Source of the DNA: Thermoplasmata archaeon
Lineage (GTDB): Archaea > Thermoplasmatota > E2 > DHVEG-1
DNA: 12,954 bases
NCBI GenBank assembly: GCA_003649715.1
Contig: QMSS01000030.1
Coordinates: 1-12,954, forward strand
Reading direction: 5' to 3'
Program-made: the position numbers and the translations under genes
Notes under the pieces: generated by a model
Told to the model about the DNA's origin: nothing
The model's database searches: none
The model's input: only the letters and a program-made list of their open reading frames with translations
Shown here: piece by piece, positions 1 through 7,113 of the stretch
Layout: each line of letters opens with the position of its first letter
Numbering within the stretch: position 1 is the stretch's first letter

Positions 1-162
1 AGTGCATTGCTCAAATATGATGTGACCCATGAGCTTCCCTGGGTTACAGGATAGCTATATCGGAAATTAAAAAGCCCAGGGTAGATGAGAGACTAAACAT
101 TATTGAATTATGCAACACAGCAGGAAAAAACCTAATTTTTATCCAATAAAATTTTTTAGAAC
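1..162. other. Left-edge non-coding stretch with overlapping hairpins
   Basis: No convincing gene is visible here. A plus-strand frame is open from the window edge to a TAG at 52-54 (17 codons ending in LPWVTG), and a minus-strand ATG at 30-28 runs off the edge; both are too short to judge. An 8-bp stem (22-29 with 40-47, one G-U pair) competes with a second stem (37-45 with 73-81), since both use bases 40-45. Short T/A runs at 125-130 and 152-157 may serve as terminators on either strand. The rpl15 gene expected after rpl30 is not here. Confidence 0.4.
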
Positions 163-170
163 AAAAAAAA
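163..170 (-). terminator. T8 terminator of the ribosomal protein operon
   Basis: An uninterrupted run of eight T residues on the minus strand lies 12 nt after the rpl30 stop codon, followed by further T-rich stretches near 152 and 125. Archaeal transcription commonly ends at such T-runs without needing a hairpin. It would end the superoperon after rpl30. Confidence 0.6.
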
Positions 171-182
171 TTGAGTGAGAAA

Positions 183-647
183 TCATATCATCCTTTCGAG
201 GAGTTTGTTTATCTCCTCGCCACGGTATCCAAGAGATCCTCCCCCCCTAAAGGACTTTTTAGTACTCTTGTATCCCTTGCGTGGTGGGTTTAGTCTAAAC
301 AATGGTTTAACATCAGGTATCTCCCTATACTTGAACTTGTTTTCTATTATAGCCTGTGAGAGAGCATTAAAACTGTCGTATGGTGTGGAAGCTTTTATGT
401 ATTCCTCTGTGAGTTCTTTGTCCCCAATCAGTCTACCTCTTGTACGTATTAATTTTGACAATGTTTCTTTATTTATCTCACCCCATGTTGTATAGTCTTT
501 TACCACCTGCAGCATTCCCTTGTAGTAGTTATTTTCCTCCACTAGTACGCAATGGTTAACTCTTGTTAGGCGGAGTAGACGAAGAGTGTGTTTGATATCT
601 GGTTTTGTGTTTATTGATCCTCTTATTCTAACAACAGCGTACACCAT
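183..647 (-). CDS. rpl30: Large-subunit ribosomal protein L30 (uL30)
   Basis: A 154-residue protein of the long archaeal/eukaryotic L30 (L7e-like) type, a component of the 50S subunit that binds 23S rRNA. The N-terminus MVYAVVRIRGSIN followed by the segment LRLLRLTRVNHCVLVE is the diagnostic L30 ferredoxin-like core, and the C-terminal part after about residue 115 (FRLNPPRKGYKS, then a Gly-rich stretch) is the archaeal extension. Length matches the archaeal family. The ATG is preceded by TGAGGTTAT, whose TGA is also the stop codon of rps5, so the two are probably translationally coupled. It is the last gene of the operon here; the usual downstream rpl15 and secY are absent from the next 180 bases. 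Confidence 0.95.
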   Translation of the reverse strand: MVYAVVRIRGSINTKPDIKHTLRLLRLTRVNHCVLVEENNYYKGMLQVVKDYTTWGEINKETLSKLIRTRGRLIGDKELTEEYIKASTPYDSFNALSQAIIENKFKYREIPDVKPLFRLNPPRKGYKSTKKSFRGGGSLGYRGEEINKLLERMI

Positions 648-657
648 GTTTATAACC

Positions 658-1398
658 TCACATTTTGACTGATGATTTGTCTTTTTCTTCTATGGGTATA
701 CCTACACTGCCTGATACTATACCACCCTTTTTGATCTCCTCCTCAGTTACTCTGAATTCCGCATTCTCTTTTAACGCATTGTAGACAGCCTTGGCATAGT
801 TGACAATAGTTTTTGTTTTTCCCTTGGTAAATGCCCAGATATCTTTTACTCCAGCTAGTCTTAAGATTTTTTTTGCAACATCCCCAGCGGCTAAGCCTAT
901 GCCCTGCGGAGCGGGTTTAAAGGTTACTTCAACAGAACCGCTTTTTCCAGTTACTGAAAAAGGCAATGTATGAGGTTTCCTGCATCCACATTCCCATGAA
1001 CCGCATCCTCTCCTTATCTCTATGATGTTTAGCTTTGCATTGTCTATGGCTTTTTTTATGCTTGATCCAACTTCTTTTCCCTTTGCCTTTCCGAGACCCA
1101 CGTAGCCATCTTTGTTTCCAACTGCTACTACTATGACAAATTTTACTCTTCTACCCGAGTCAGTCATACGTTGAACCATGTTTACATCTATGACCTCATC
1201 CTCTAGGTCAGGTAGTAGTATGTCGACAATCTCTGGCTCTTTTAAAGGTAGACCTGTTTTTAGGGCATCATGCATGGTGGATATTTCTCCGTTTTTTACC
1301 ATTCTACCTAGCCTGGTTTTAGGTATCCAGTCGATTGTCGTCATCATTGTTGACTCATCTGATCTGTTTGTTTTCTCAGTTTGCTGATCTACTATCAT
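658..1398 (-). CDS. rps5: Small-subunit ribosomal protein S5 (uS5)
   Basis: A 246-residue S5, which sits near the mRNA entry and decoding region of the 30S subunit. The dsRBD-like S5 N-terminal domain runs about residues 65-130 (VKFVIVVAVGNKDGYVGLGK), followed by the archaeal/eukaryotic Cys cluster GCGSWECGC at 131-139 and the C-terminal S5 domain (PAPQGIGLAAGDVAKKILRL). The first 18 residues are hydrophilic and unlike the family, so an internal ATG at codon 18 or 19 is an alternative start. The upstream ATG is preferred because it overlaps the rpl18 stop as ATGA and has GGAGG seven bases upstream, inside the rpl18 C-terminal codons. Confidence 0.95.
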   Translation of the reverse strand: MIVDQQTEKTNRSDESTMMTTIDWIPKTRLGRMVKNGEISTMHDALKTGLPLKEPEIVDILLPDLEDEVIDVNMVQRMTDSGRRVKFVIVVAVGNKDGYVGLGKAKGKEVGSSIKKAIDNAKLNIIEIRRGCGSWECGCRKPHTLPFSVTGKSGSVEVTFKPAPQGIGLAAGDVAKKILRLAGVKDIWAFTKGKTKTIVNYAKAVYNALKENAEFRVTEEEIKKGGIVSGSVGIPIEEKDKSSVKM

Positions 1399-1913
1399 TT
1401 AGTCCCTCCTTCTTCTCCTATTATCTTGTTTTTGATAGTGTTTACTGTAGGCGTTATTTCTTTGTTTAGATGTTTACCCAACAGTCTATCCTCCGATGGG
1501 ATTATTTCGCTGCTATGAGGACATTTTATACCAGCATCTATTACTCCTTTCATAGCAGCAAATAGTCTAGACCCCTTTGTTGGCTTCTGACGACCTATGT
1601 CCAATACACCTTCCTCTATGCCTTGCTCCTTTGCTCTTTTACCAGCTAGTAGTCCAGTTAGATAGGCAGCTGGTGTGGTTGAGACAGAGTACTTCCAGTT
1701 GTATATCTTTTTAAGCTCCTGGGATATGGCTGATGCTATTACTCTATCACCATCAGGGTTGTATTCAATAAATTGTACTCTTATATTTCTCAGGGATTTT
1801 CTAACAACTATCCGTGTTTTCTTGGATCTAAGTAGTCTTAATCTCCTTCTGTAGTCTGTTTTTCCCTCTCGTCGTCTACGTGGTTTTACATGATATCTTG
1901 GTCCATGTTTCAT
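1395..1913 (-). CDS. rpl18: Large-subunit ribosomal protein L18 (uL18)
   Basis: A 172-residue L18 of the archaeal/eukaryotic type, the 5S rRNA-binding protein that helps dock the 5S particle in the central protuberance. The N-terminus MKHGPRYHVKPRRRREGKTDY is strongly basic and typical; TPAAYLTGLLAGKRA (about 80-94) and the segment FAAMKGVIDAGIKCPHS are further family signatures. Start is supported by GAGGAGG upstream and by the ATGA overlap with the rpl19e stop. The C-terminal codons encoding EEGG double as the SD site of rps5. Confidence 0.96.
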   Translation of the reverse strand: MKHGPRYHVKPRRRREGKTDYRRRLRLLRSKKTRIVVRKSLRNIRVQFIEYNPDGDRVIASAISQELKKIYNWKYSVSTTPAAYLTGLLAGKRAKEQGIEEGVLDIGRQKPTKGSRLFAAMKGVIDAGIKCPHSSEIIPSEDRLLGKHLNKEITPTVNTIKNKIIGEEGGTK

Positions 1914-2377
1914 CTGCTGGCTTCCTCCTCTTTTATAACACCATCGGCTATGAGATGCGTCTTTAGATGATGTTTACTCCTAAACTCACCGCCTTTGGCC
2001 TTAAGATAGTATTTACGATAGGTTTTACGATCAATTATTTTATCATCTCTTAACTGTCTGAGATAGGCTCTGATTGGACGTATTGTTTTTATCCAACGTT
2101 CTTTACGTGGAAGACGAGCATATTTAGCACCCTTCCTGGATCCATGACCTCTTCGTCGACCCTTTTCTTTTTGTTTCCTCATATGTTTTTTACGTCCACT
2201 TGATATTCCTCGTACTTGTCTATTCTTTATAGCACCGCCTTTGATAAGAACTCTTATATCCCTTTTAACTACTGCCTTGGCGATCTCCTCGATTCTATCA
2301 GGATCCATCCAGATCCTATTTTCACCACATTTCAACAGAGAAGCTGCCATCCTACGCTGGTTACGCAGATCAGTCAT
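1910..2377 (-). CDS. rpl19e: Large-subunit ribosomal protein L19e (eL19)
   Basis: A 155-residue eL19, a protein found in archaea and eukaryotes but not bacteria. The N-terminal globular domain (MTDLRNQRRMAASLLKCG, RIWMDPDRIEEIAKAV) is followed by the very basic central segment GRKKHMRKQKEKGRRRGHGSRKG (about 61-83) that penetrates rRNA, and by the helical C-terminal part. The ATG has GGTGAT about seven bases upstream. A 34-base spacer separates it from rpl32e; the stop overlaps the start of rpl18. Confidence 0.96.
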   Translation of the reverse strand: MTDLRNQRRMAASLLKCGENRIWMDPDRIEEIAKAVVKRDIRVLIKGGAIKNRQVRGISSGRKKHMRKQKEKGRRRGHGSRKGAKYARLPRKERWIKTIRPIRAYLRQLRDDKIIDRKTYRKYYLKAKGGEFRSKHHLKTHLIADGVIKEEEASR

Positions 2378-2411
2378 ATTTTTATCACCAGAGAAACTTA
2401 TCCTAACTATC

Positions 2412-3143
2412 TCATCTTCTCATATTTAATATTCTAAGATCCATCTCATCTGCTCTTTTTGCTATCTCCAATCGTTTTCGTGTACCAACAGTGCTACCGA
2501 TTCTAATAGCCTGCCTCTTAGGATCAAGACCCTCCAGGTCCTTTACATTATGAACAATAACTTCTTCGAAACCTGATGGATGAAGACCTCGTACCTCACG
2601 TGGTCCCCTGAAACCTACTCTAACCTTACTTGGACGATATTTTAGATTGATCCGCATCTTAGATGTTATACCATCTGGTCTACGCCAATTCATAGGAATT
2701 CTCTTATAGCGGAACCATTCCTCTCTTAGAAACCTAGGTTTCCGCTGCTTTATTTTCTTTCTTATCAACAGTTTTTCCTTTTGCTCCTTGCTTAACACCG
2801 GTTTTTTCTTCACCACATATCCCTTTTCTTCTTCGACAATCTCCACCGTCTCCTCCACAGACACAGGTTCTTTCTTGGATTCTACCTCCGCCTCTGCCTT
2901 CTTCTTTTCAGACTCCGTAGCTTTAGTTTTTTCTGAAACCAACCTGGTCTCTTTCTTTTCTATCTGCTGTTTTATCTCTCTAGCTATTTTTTCTGTGAAA
3001 CCCTTGATCTCCATTAGATCCTCAACAGATGATTGTCTCAGTTTTTCCATTGAATCATAACCACTGTTGTAGAGCAACTCAGCCTTAGCCCTACCTATTC
3101 CCTTAAGTTTTGTGAATTCCTTGATGACATCCTCTTTCTTCAT
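2412..3143 (-). CDS. rpl32e: Large-subunit ribosomal protein L32e with N-terminal HhH domain
   Basis: A 243-residue eL32, longer than the roughly 130-residue core seen in many archaea. Residues 8-62 form a tandem helix-hairpin-helix module (KLKGIGRAKAELL, then DLMEIKGFTEKIA), the kind of fold that contacts nucleic-acid backbones. A charged Lys/Glu/Val linker (63-112) follows, and the L32e core is about 115-243 (RKPRFLREEWFRYKRIP, WRRPDGITSKMR, GFRGPREVRGLHPSGF). Halobacterial L32e is also known to carry an N-terminal extension, so the architecture has precedent. The ATG at 3143 lies 16 bases after the rpl6 stop with GAAGG upstream. The HhH aligns without gaps to the C-terminal domain of S3 in this operon. 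Confidence 0.94.
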   Translation of the reverse strand: MKKEDVIKEFTKLKGIGRAKAELLYNSGYDSMEKLRQSSVEDLMEIKGFTEKIAREIKQQIEKKETRLVSEKTKATESEKKKAEAEVESKKEPVSVEETVEIVEEEKGYVVKKKPVLSKEQKEKLLIRKKIKQRKPRFLREEWFRYKRIPMNWRRPDGITSKMRINLKYRPSKVRVGFRGPREVRGLHPSGFEEVIVHNVKDLEGLDPKRQAIRIGSTVGTRKRLEIAKRADEMDLRILNMRR

Positions 3144-3159
3144 CTTGCCTTCTACCCAC

Positions 3160-3708
3160 CTATTTCATCATTTTTTCTTTACTGACCAGGTATATGCCAT
3201 CCTGAAACACCCGTATATCCCTGTTTTTCACTTTTGTGGCCCTTTCAATGTTTGCAGCAGTCTGTCCAACTTTTTCCTTGTCGATACCCCAAAGAGTAAT
3301 CTCATCACCCTTAATCTCCACCTTGACACCATCTAGTATCCTTGCTTTCCTTGGTGAGCGTTCTCCAAGGAAGTTATGTATGACAAACTCGTTCCCCTCA
3401 ACAGTTGTCTTTATAGGAAAATGTGAAAAAACAGTCTTCATTCTGTACTCAAAACCCTCTGTAACACCTTTGATCATGTTTTTAATATGCGCTGTAAAGG
3501 TTCCAACAAGAGCTTTTTCCCGTCTATGCGGAGATTTACAGTTTATCTCCACAACATTGTTTTTCACTATAATGTTTATCATGGGATGAAACAAAGTCTT
3601 TGACAAAGAACCCTTCTCTCCTTTAACTGTAATGCTGCCAGAATCTATAGAAACCTCTACACCATCTGGTATAACGATTTCTTCCTTTATATCAGCAATC
3701 TTTGGCAT
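3160..3708 (-). CDS. rpl6: Large-subunit ribosomal protein L6 (uL6)
   Basis: A 182-residue L6, which binds 23S rRNA close to the sarcin-ricin loop and factor-binding site. Two L6 repeats are visible: the first about 10-85 (IPDGVEVSIDSGSITVKGEKGSL), the second about 90-170 with FPIKTTVEGNEFVIHNFLGERSPR and the conserved C-terminal GQTAANIERATKVKNRDIRVFQDGIY. Length matches the archaeal family. GAGTGAT upstream of the ATG serves as SD. Gaps of 23 and 16 bases separate it from rps8 and rpl32e. Confidence 0.96.
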   Translation of the reverse strand: MPKIADIKEEIVIPDGVEVSIDSGSITVKGEKGSLSKTLFHPMINIIVKNNVVEINCKSPHRREKALVGTFTAHIKNMIKGVTEGFEYRMKTVFSHFPIKTTVEGNEFVIHNFLGERSPRKARILDGVKVEIKGDEITLWGIDKEKVGQTAANIERATKVKNRDIRVFQDGIYLVSKEKMMK

Positions 3709-3731
3709 ATTCTATCACTCAAAAAATTTTT

Positions 3732-4121
3732 TTAGTAAACATAGGCTAGAAGTTTACCTCCGATACCCATCTTTTTTGCATCATCATTTGATATAACGCC
3801 ATTTGTTGTTGTCAATATTAGTACTCCAAAGTCACGAGCGGGTAGATAACGTGATTCCCATTTTTCCAACTCATCTTTTTTCACAGGATAACGTGGTTTG
3901 ATAACACCACAGTCATTGATGTTGCCTAAAAGTTCAACCTTAAACATACCTGCCTTTCCATCCTCAATATACTCAAAACCACCAATGTAACCCTTTTCCT
4001 TCAAAACATTCAAGACACCACCGATCAGCTTCGAAGAGGGTTTGATAACACATCTACCTTTCCCTTTTTCCTCAGCATTTTTGATAAGCGACAATGCATC
4101 TGCCAGTGGATCATTCAGCAT
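3732..4121 (-). CDS. rps8: Small-subunit ribosomal protein S8 (uS8)
   Basis: A 129-residue S8, a primary 16S rRNA-binding protein that organises the central domain. MLNDPLADALSLIKNAEEKGK is the standard archaeal start and the C-terminus RDFGVLILTTTNGVISNDDAKKMGIGGKLLAYVY the standard end. I place the start at the ATG at 4121. A TTG twelve bases upstream (4133) would add MRYF, but it directly abuts the SD-like GGGAGGG at 4134-4140, leaving no spacer, and the family begins at MLNDP. A 35-base spacer follows rps14. Confidence 0.95.
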   Translation of the reverse strand: MLNDPLADALSLIKNAEEKGKGRCVIKPSSKLIGGVLNVLKEKGYIGGFEYIEDGKAGMFKVELLGNINDCGVIKPRYPVKKDELEKWESRYLPARDFGVLILTTTNGVISNDDAKKMGIGGKLLAYVY

Positions 4122-4156
4122 AAAATATCTCAACCCTCCCTTTTTGTCTCCTTTTT

Positions 4157-4312
4157 TTATGAATATTTTTTAAACCCTATCTCCTCCGCTTTTTCACGGA
4201 AACATTGTCTACAGAGATGAAGACCGTATCTTCTAATTATACCGCGTTTCCTACCGCATTGCTCGCATCCCTTGATCCTACCATATTGTCTTTTCTTTTC
4301 CTTTATCCTCAT
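4157..4312 (-). CDS. rps14: Small-subunit ribosomal protein S14, zinc-binding type (uS14)
   Basis: A 51-residue S14 translated by hand from the gap between rpl5 and rps8. It starts MRIKEKKRQYGRIKGC and ends IGFKKYS. Cys16-x2-Cys19 and Cys34-x2-Cys37 form the zinc-ribbon site of the Z-type S14 found in all archaea, and the surrounding RKRGIIRRYGLHLCRQCFRE is characteristic. It assembles late into the 30S head. The ATG overlaps the TGA stop of rpl5 (ATGA), giving strong support for the start, and the gene lies exactly where S14 is expected between L5 and S8. Confidence 0.95.
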   Translation of the reverse strand: MRIKEKKRQYGRIKGCEQCGRKRGIIRRYGLHLCRQCFREKAEEIGFKKYS

Positions 4313-4860
4313 GTTACAACCTCAACATTGTACTTCTCAGAGATAAAAGCAATAGATTCCTCTCTAGTAACTCTATGCCTGTGAGGTATTTTTCTCCGGG
4401 AGATACGCCGATGTTTAACCCTATATCCCGGTCTCTCTAGGGTTACACATATGTCCATACCAAAAATACCAATATCTGGATCATATTTCTGGTCCTTAAA
4501 AAGCGTATGATCAGGTACACCAAAGGAAAAGTTTCCTTCATCATCAAAGGAGTAATCAGCGATCTTGTTGTTTCTTGTTTTCAATGCTTCTACCAGAAAT
4601 CTCTCAGCTTTTTCACCTCTGAGTGTAACCTTGCATCCAATAGGCATTCCCTTTCTTATACCCCAGTCCTTGTTTGTTGTCTTAGAAAGCGTCTGCACTG
4701 GTTTTTGACCAGTGAGGTTTTTCAACACAGTTTCCGCTTTATGTAGTCTCTCACCAGCCTCTCCAACACCGATGTTAACAGTGACCTTTGCAATTCGTGG
4801 TTTTAGAAACTGTTTTTTAGACACCGCTGGTTGTTTTTCTGTGATTTTGCTGTTTTTCAT
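4309..4860 (-). CDS. rpl5: Large-subunit ribosomal protein L5 (uL5)
   Basis: A 183-residue L5, which binds 5S rRNA and contacts the P-site tRNA in the central protuberance. Signatures include KPRIAKVTVNIGVGEAGERLHKAETVLKNLTGQKPV (about 20-56), IRKGMPIGCKVTLRGEKAERFL and GIFGMDICVTLERPGYRVKHRR. The first 17 residues are a polar extension before the conserved core. The start is firm: a full GAGGTGA sits seven bases upstream of the ATG, which also overlaps the rps4e stop. Confidence 0.96.
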   Translation of the reverse strand: MKNSKITEKQPAVSKKQFLKPRIAKVTVNIGVGEAGERLHKAETVLKNLTGQKPVQTLSKTTNKDWGIRKGMPIGCKVTLRGEKAERFLVEALKTRNNKIADYSFDDEGNFSFGVPDHTLFKDQKYDPDIGIFGMDICVTLERPGYRVKHRRISRRKIPHRHRVTREESIAFISEKYNVEVVT

Positions 4861-5576
4861 TGTATCTTCACCTCAGGAGGTATTATAACAGGACTGGTTT
4901 TTCCAATAGGAAACACATAATCTTTGATTGTAGAAAATTTTTGATCACCTTTTATTGTAACAATATTAGGTTTTGATGAATAAACAATCTCGACATCTTC
5001 TATGGTCCCTATTTGGCCGATATGGCTACCGCCGATTATCATCGACACAGTTCCCTTAGTGAATGGAAACACTTCAGAGATTTTCCTATCAGCAAGAGAT
5101 ATCTTTAGAACATCCCCTGTTTTGTATTCATCCTTTTCTACTATCTTGTTTCTGCCGTCATGTAGATTAAGCTGTATCTTATTGCCTTTCAGAACTGTTT
5201 TGTTTTCAATGCGACAGAGTTTCCATTTAGCATCTTTTGAGGAGATAGGCACAAGGGTTAGTTTTCCCCTACGGTCGAACAGTATTCTAAAATCTTTTTT
5301 CAGTTTTGGAATAGAGAGTACATCCATAAATCCACATGGGAATTTATGGTTCTTTCTTTCTACACCATCCACTAGTACATCTCCATTAGCAATCACTCTT
5401 TTTGCCTCTTTGTAAGTATCACACAGTTTAAGATAATCTCTTACTATTGAACCTAAGGGTATAGATTTGTCAAGTGGATGAGGCCCAGGTGATATTTTGG
5501 TAGTCCATGTTTTTTCTTTTCTATGTATCCGAAGTGTTCTAGGTGCTGCTAGTCTTTTTAGATGTTTTCCACTCAT
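4857..5576 (-). CDS. rps4e: Small-subunit ribosomal protein S4e (eS4)
   Basis: A 239-residue eS4, present only in archaea and eukaryotes. Order of domains: basic N-terminus (MSGKHLKRLAAPRTLRIHRK), an S4-type RNA-binding domain about 42-100 (SIVRDYLKLCDTYKEAKRVIANGDVLVDG), the central eS4 domain, and a KOW motif about 175-205 (GGSHIGQIGTIEDVEIV). Both flanking junctions are ATGA overlaps (with rpl24 and rpl5). The SD, GGAGAGGAT, lies in the last codons of the rpl24 tail. Confidence 0.96.
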   Translation of the reverse strand: MSGKHLKRLAAPRTLRIHRKEKTWTTKISPGPHPLDKSIPLGSIVRDYLKLCDTYKEAKRVIANGDVLVDGVERKNHKFPCGFMDVLSIPKLKKDFRILFDRRGKLTLVPISSKDAKWKLCRIENKTVLKGNKIQLNLHDGRNKIVEKDEYKTGDVLKISLADRKISEVFPFTKGTVSMIIGGSHIGQIGTIEDVEIVYSSKPNIVTIKGDQKFSTIKDYVFPIGKTSPVIIPPEVKIQ

Positions 5577-6307
5577 TCTTTTTTATCCTCTCCTTTCCCA
5601 GTTTTTTTCTTTTTAACGTTTTTTGAAGTTTTTTTCACAGTTTTTTTCTGAACCATCTTCTTCTCTGTCTTTTCTTTTATGATTTCGGTTTTTTGTTTAT
5701 CCCTCTTTTTTGTCTTTGAAACATGTTTCTCTATATTCTCCTTTTTAGGTTGCTCTGTTGTCTTGGTCTTGGTTACCTCAGTTTTTTCCTCTATCGGTTT
5801 TTCTTCTGCCTTCTCTTTATCACTCAATGCCGCTGCATCCTGTTTTTCTCCCACTTCTCCCTCCTCTACTGTTTCTTTTTCTATTTCCTCTTTCTCCATG
5901 GTTTTTATCTGTTCCTCAGCCTCTTTTTCTATCTCTTGTTTTACCTCCTCCGGAAGACCTTTTTCCAGTTTCATTCTTCGCCATCTATCTGTAAGATTTA
6001 GTTTTGTGATTAGAAGGTTACTTGGATGTATAGGTTTCGCAATTTTTTTTCCATCTGCTTTTATCATTGTTACTCCTTCTACCTCCACGTATCCCTTTTT
6101 TACATTGACACGAGCAATTTTTTCTTCATGTCCTCTGAAGCTACCTCTCATAATCTTTACAGTGTCCCCCTTGATCACAGGAATACTTCTTCTATCATAT
6201 TTTAGCAGTAGGTTTTCTGCTAGATGGGCAGCCAGCCATTTCCTCTTTTTATGAAGAGGAGCGTTAAACAGATTTTTCCTTTGTTTCCTAGGTTTTGTTG
6301 ACTTCAT
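5573..6307 (-). CDS. rpl24: Large-subunit ribosomal protein L24 with long charged C-terminal tail
   Basis: The L24 (uL24) assembly-initiator core occupies about residues 1-117, including PRKQRKNLFNAPLHKKRKWLAAHLA, the KOW segment VIKGDTVKIMRGSFRGHEEKIARV (44-67) and HPSNLLITKLNLTDRWR. Archaeal L24 normally ends about here. This protein continues to residue 244 with low-complexity sequence: an acidic Glu-rich part (about 120-172) and then a Lys-rich part (about 173-244, ending KKKKTGKGEDKKE). The frame remains open and its stop overlaps the rps4e start, so the tail is a genuine part of the ORF. The tail is likely disordered; function unknown. The ATG has GGTTGATCA upstream. Confidence 0.94.
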   Translation of the reverse strand: MKSTKPRKQRKNLFNAPLHKKRKWLAAHLAENLLLKYDRRSIPVIKGDTVKIMRGSFRGHEEKIARVNVKKGYVEVEGVTMIKADGKKIAKPIHPSNLLITKLNLTDRWRRMKLEKGLPEEVKQEIEKEAEEQIKTMEKEEIEKETVEEGEVGEKQDAAALSDKEKAEEKPIEEKTEVTKTKTTEQPKKENIEKHVSKTKKRDKQKTEIIKEKTEKKMVQKKTVKKTSKNVKKKKTGKGEDKKE

Positions 6308-6344
6308 AATCTTCTGATCAACCCCTTCTCTTTCTTTTTTTGTT

Positions 6345-6743
6345 TTATACTATTATGGATGCCAATGCAGCTATCCTAGGCCAACGTTCTGCTGCCTCAA
6401 GTGCAACAGGTCCTTTTATCATCGATCCTTTGGTCTCTCCTGTGTCTGTGACTATGACTGCTGCGTTGTCCTCAAACTGAACCATTGTCCCATCTGGTCT
6501 TCTAAACGGCATTTTTTGCCGTACAATAACAGCTTTCATAAGCTGTCGTTTCATGTCTGCTGATCCCTTTTTGACGCTTATCACCACCATGTCTCCAACT
6601 CCTGCCTTTGGGTATCGACGATGTACTCCTTTCAGCTTTGGAGTCATAACTATTTGTACCACTTTTGCACCTGTGTTGTCTATACAGTCTAATCTAGCAC
6701 CTACGGGCAGCCCTCTGATCATCCTACCTGCGATTCCCTTCAT
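6345..6743 (-). CDS. rpl14: Large-subunit ribosomal protein L14 (uL14)
   Basis: A 132-residue L14, which lies at the subunit interface and contributes to inter-subunit bridges. RGLPVGARLDCIDNTGAKVVQIV is the L14 signature near residues 9-31, followed by RRYPKAGVGDMVVISVKKG, VRQKMPFRRPDGTMVQFEDNAAVIV and the conserved end GPVALEAAERWPRIAALASIIV. Length is typical for archaea. GGAGAT about 12 bases upstream of the ATG is the likely SD; spacers of 27 bases (from rps17) and 37 bases (to rpl24) flank it. Confidence 0.97.
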   Translation of the reverse strand: MKGIAGRMIRGLPVGARLDCIDNTGAKVVQIVMTPKLKGVHRRYPKAGVGDMVVISVKKGSADMKRQLMKAVIVRQKMPFRRPDGTMVQFEDNAAVIVTDTGETKGSMIKGPVALEAAERWPRIAALASIIV

Positions 6744-6770
6744 ACTGAGCCTATCTCCTATTGTTCCTTT

Positions 6771-7106
6771 TTATAGTTTTTCTATGGTTACAAATGATAT
6801 TGTTTTACTCAAAGGTCTGCATTCCGCTATCCTTACTTTGTCCCCAACCTTTACTTTTATACATGGTGGGCAATGAGCTGAATATTTTGATGATCTTTTC
6901 TCATATCGCTCATATTTTGGAACATAATGCATGTATTCTCTTTCCACTACTATGGAGCCATCCATTTTGTTGGACACGACAATCCCTGTTATCACCTGTC
7001 CTCTAACAGGTAAACTACCATGGAAGGGACAGTTTTTATCATCACAGCTCTCCGCAGGAGGCTGTACATTTAATCCTATGTTTCTTGCCTTATTTTTCTT
7101 GGTCAA
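6771..7106 (-). CDS. rps17: Small-subunit ribosomal protein S17 (uS17), TTG start
   Basis: A 111-residue archaeal S17, a 16S rRNA-binding OB-fold protein. CDDKNCPFHGSLPVRGQ (21-37) and GDKVRIAECRPLSKTISFV are the family signatures. Cys21, Cys26, Cys79 and Cys82 (in HCPPC) could make a metal site. The start is a TTG: AAGGTGA lies seven bases upstream of it, no in-frame ATG exists before residue 48, and the nearby ATG at 7113 is out of frame. The SD overlaps the stop codon of the RNase P p29 gene, suggesting coupling. Confidence 0.95.
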   Translation of the reverse strand: MTKKNKARNIGLNVQPPAESCDDKNCPFHGSLPVRGQVITGIVVSNKMDGSIVVEREYMHYVPKYERYEKRSSKYSAHCPPCIKVKVGDKVRIAECRPLSKTISFVTIEKL

Positions 7107-7113
7107 TTTCCAT

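Noticed and set aside
1..54. Plus-strand partial frame ending LPWVTG then TAG
   Set aside because: Only 17 codons are visible, with no recognisable family and a hairpin across it; cannot be supported as a gene.
4121..4133. TTG start of S8 four codons upstream
   Set aside because: No spacer from the SD and the family begins at MLNDP; similar upstream TTG/GTG starts were rejected for S3 (8864), L29 (8002), L2 (10493) and L4 (11545).
5679..6254. 191-codon plus-strand open frame
   Set aside because: It is antisense to rpl24; its Ser/Phe-rich composition is the mirror of Lys/Glu codons, and it has no SD or promoter context.
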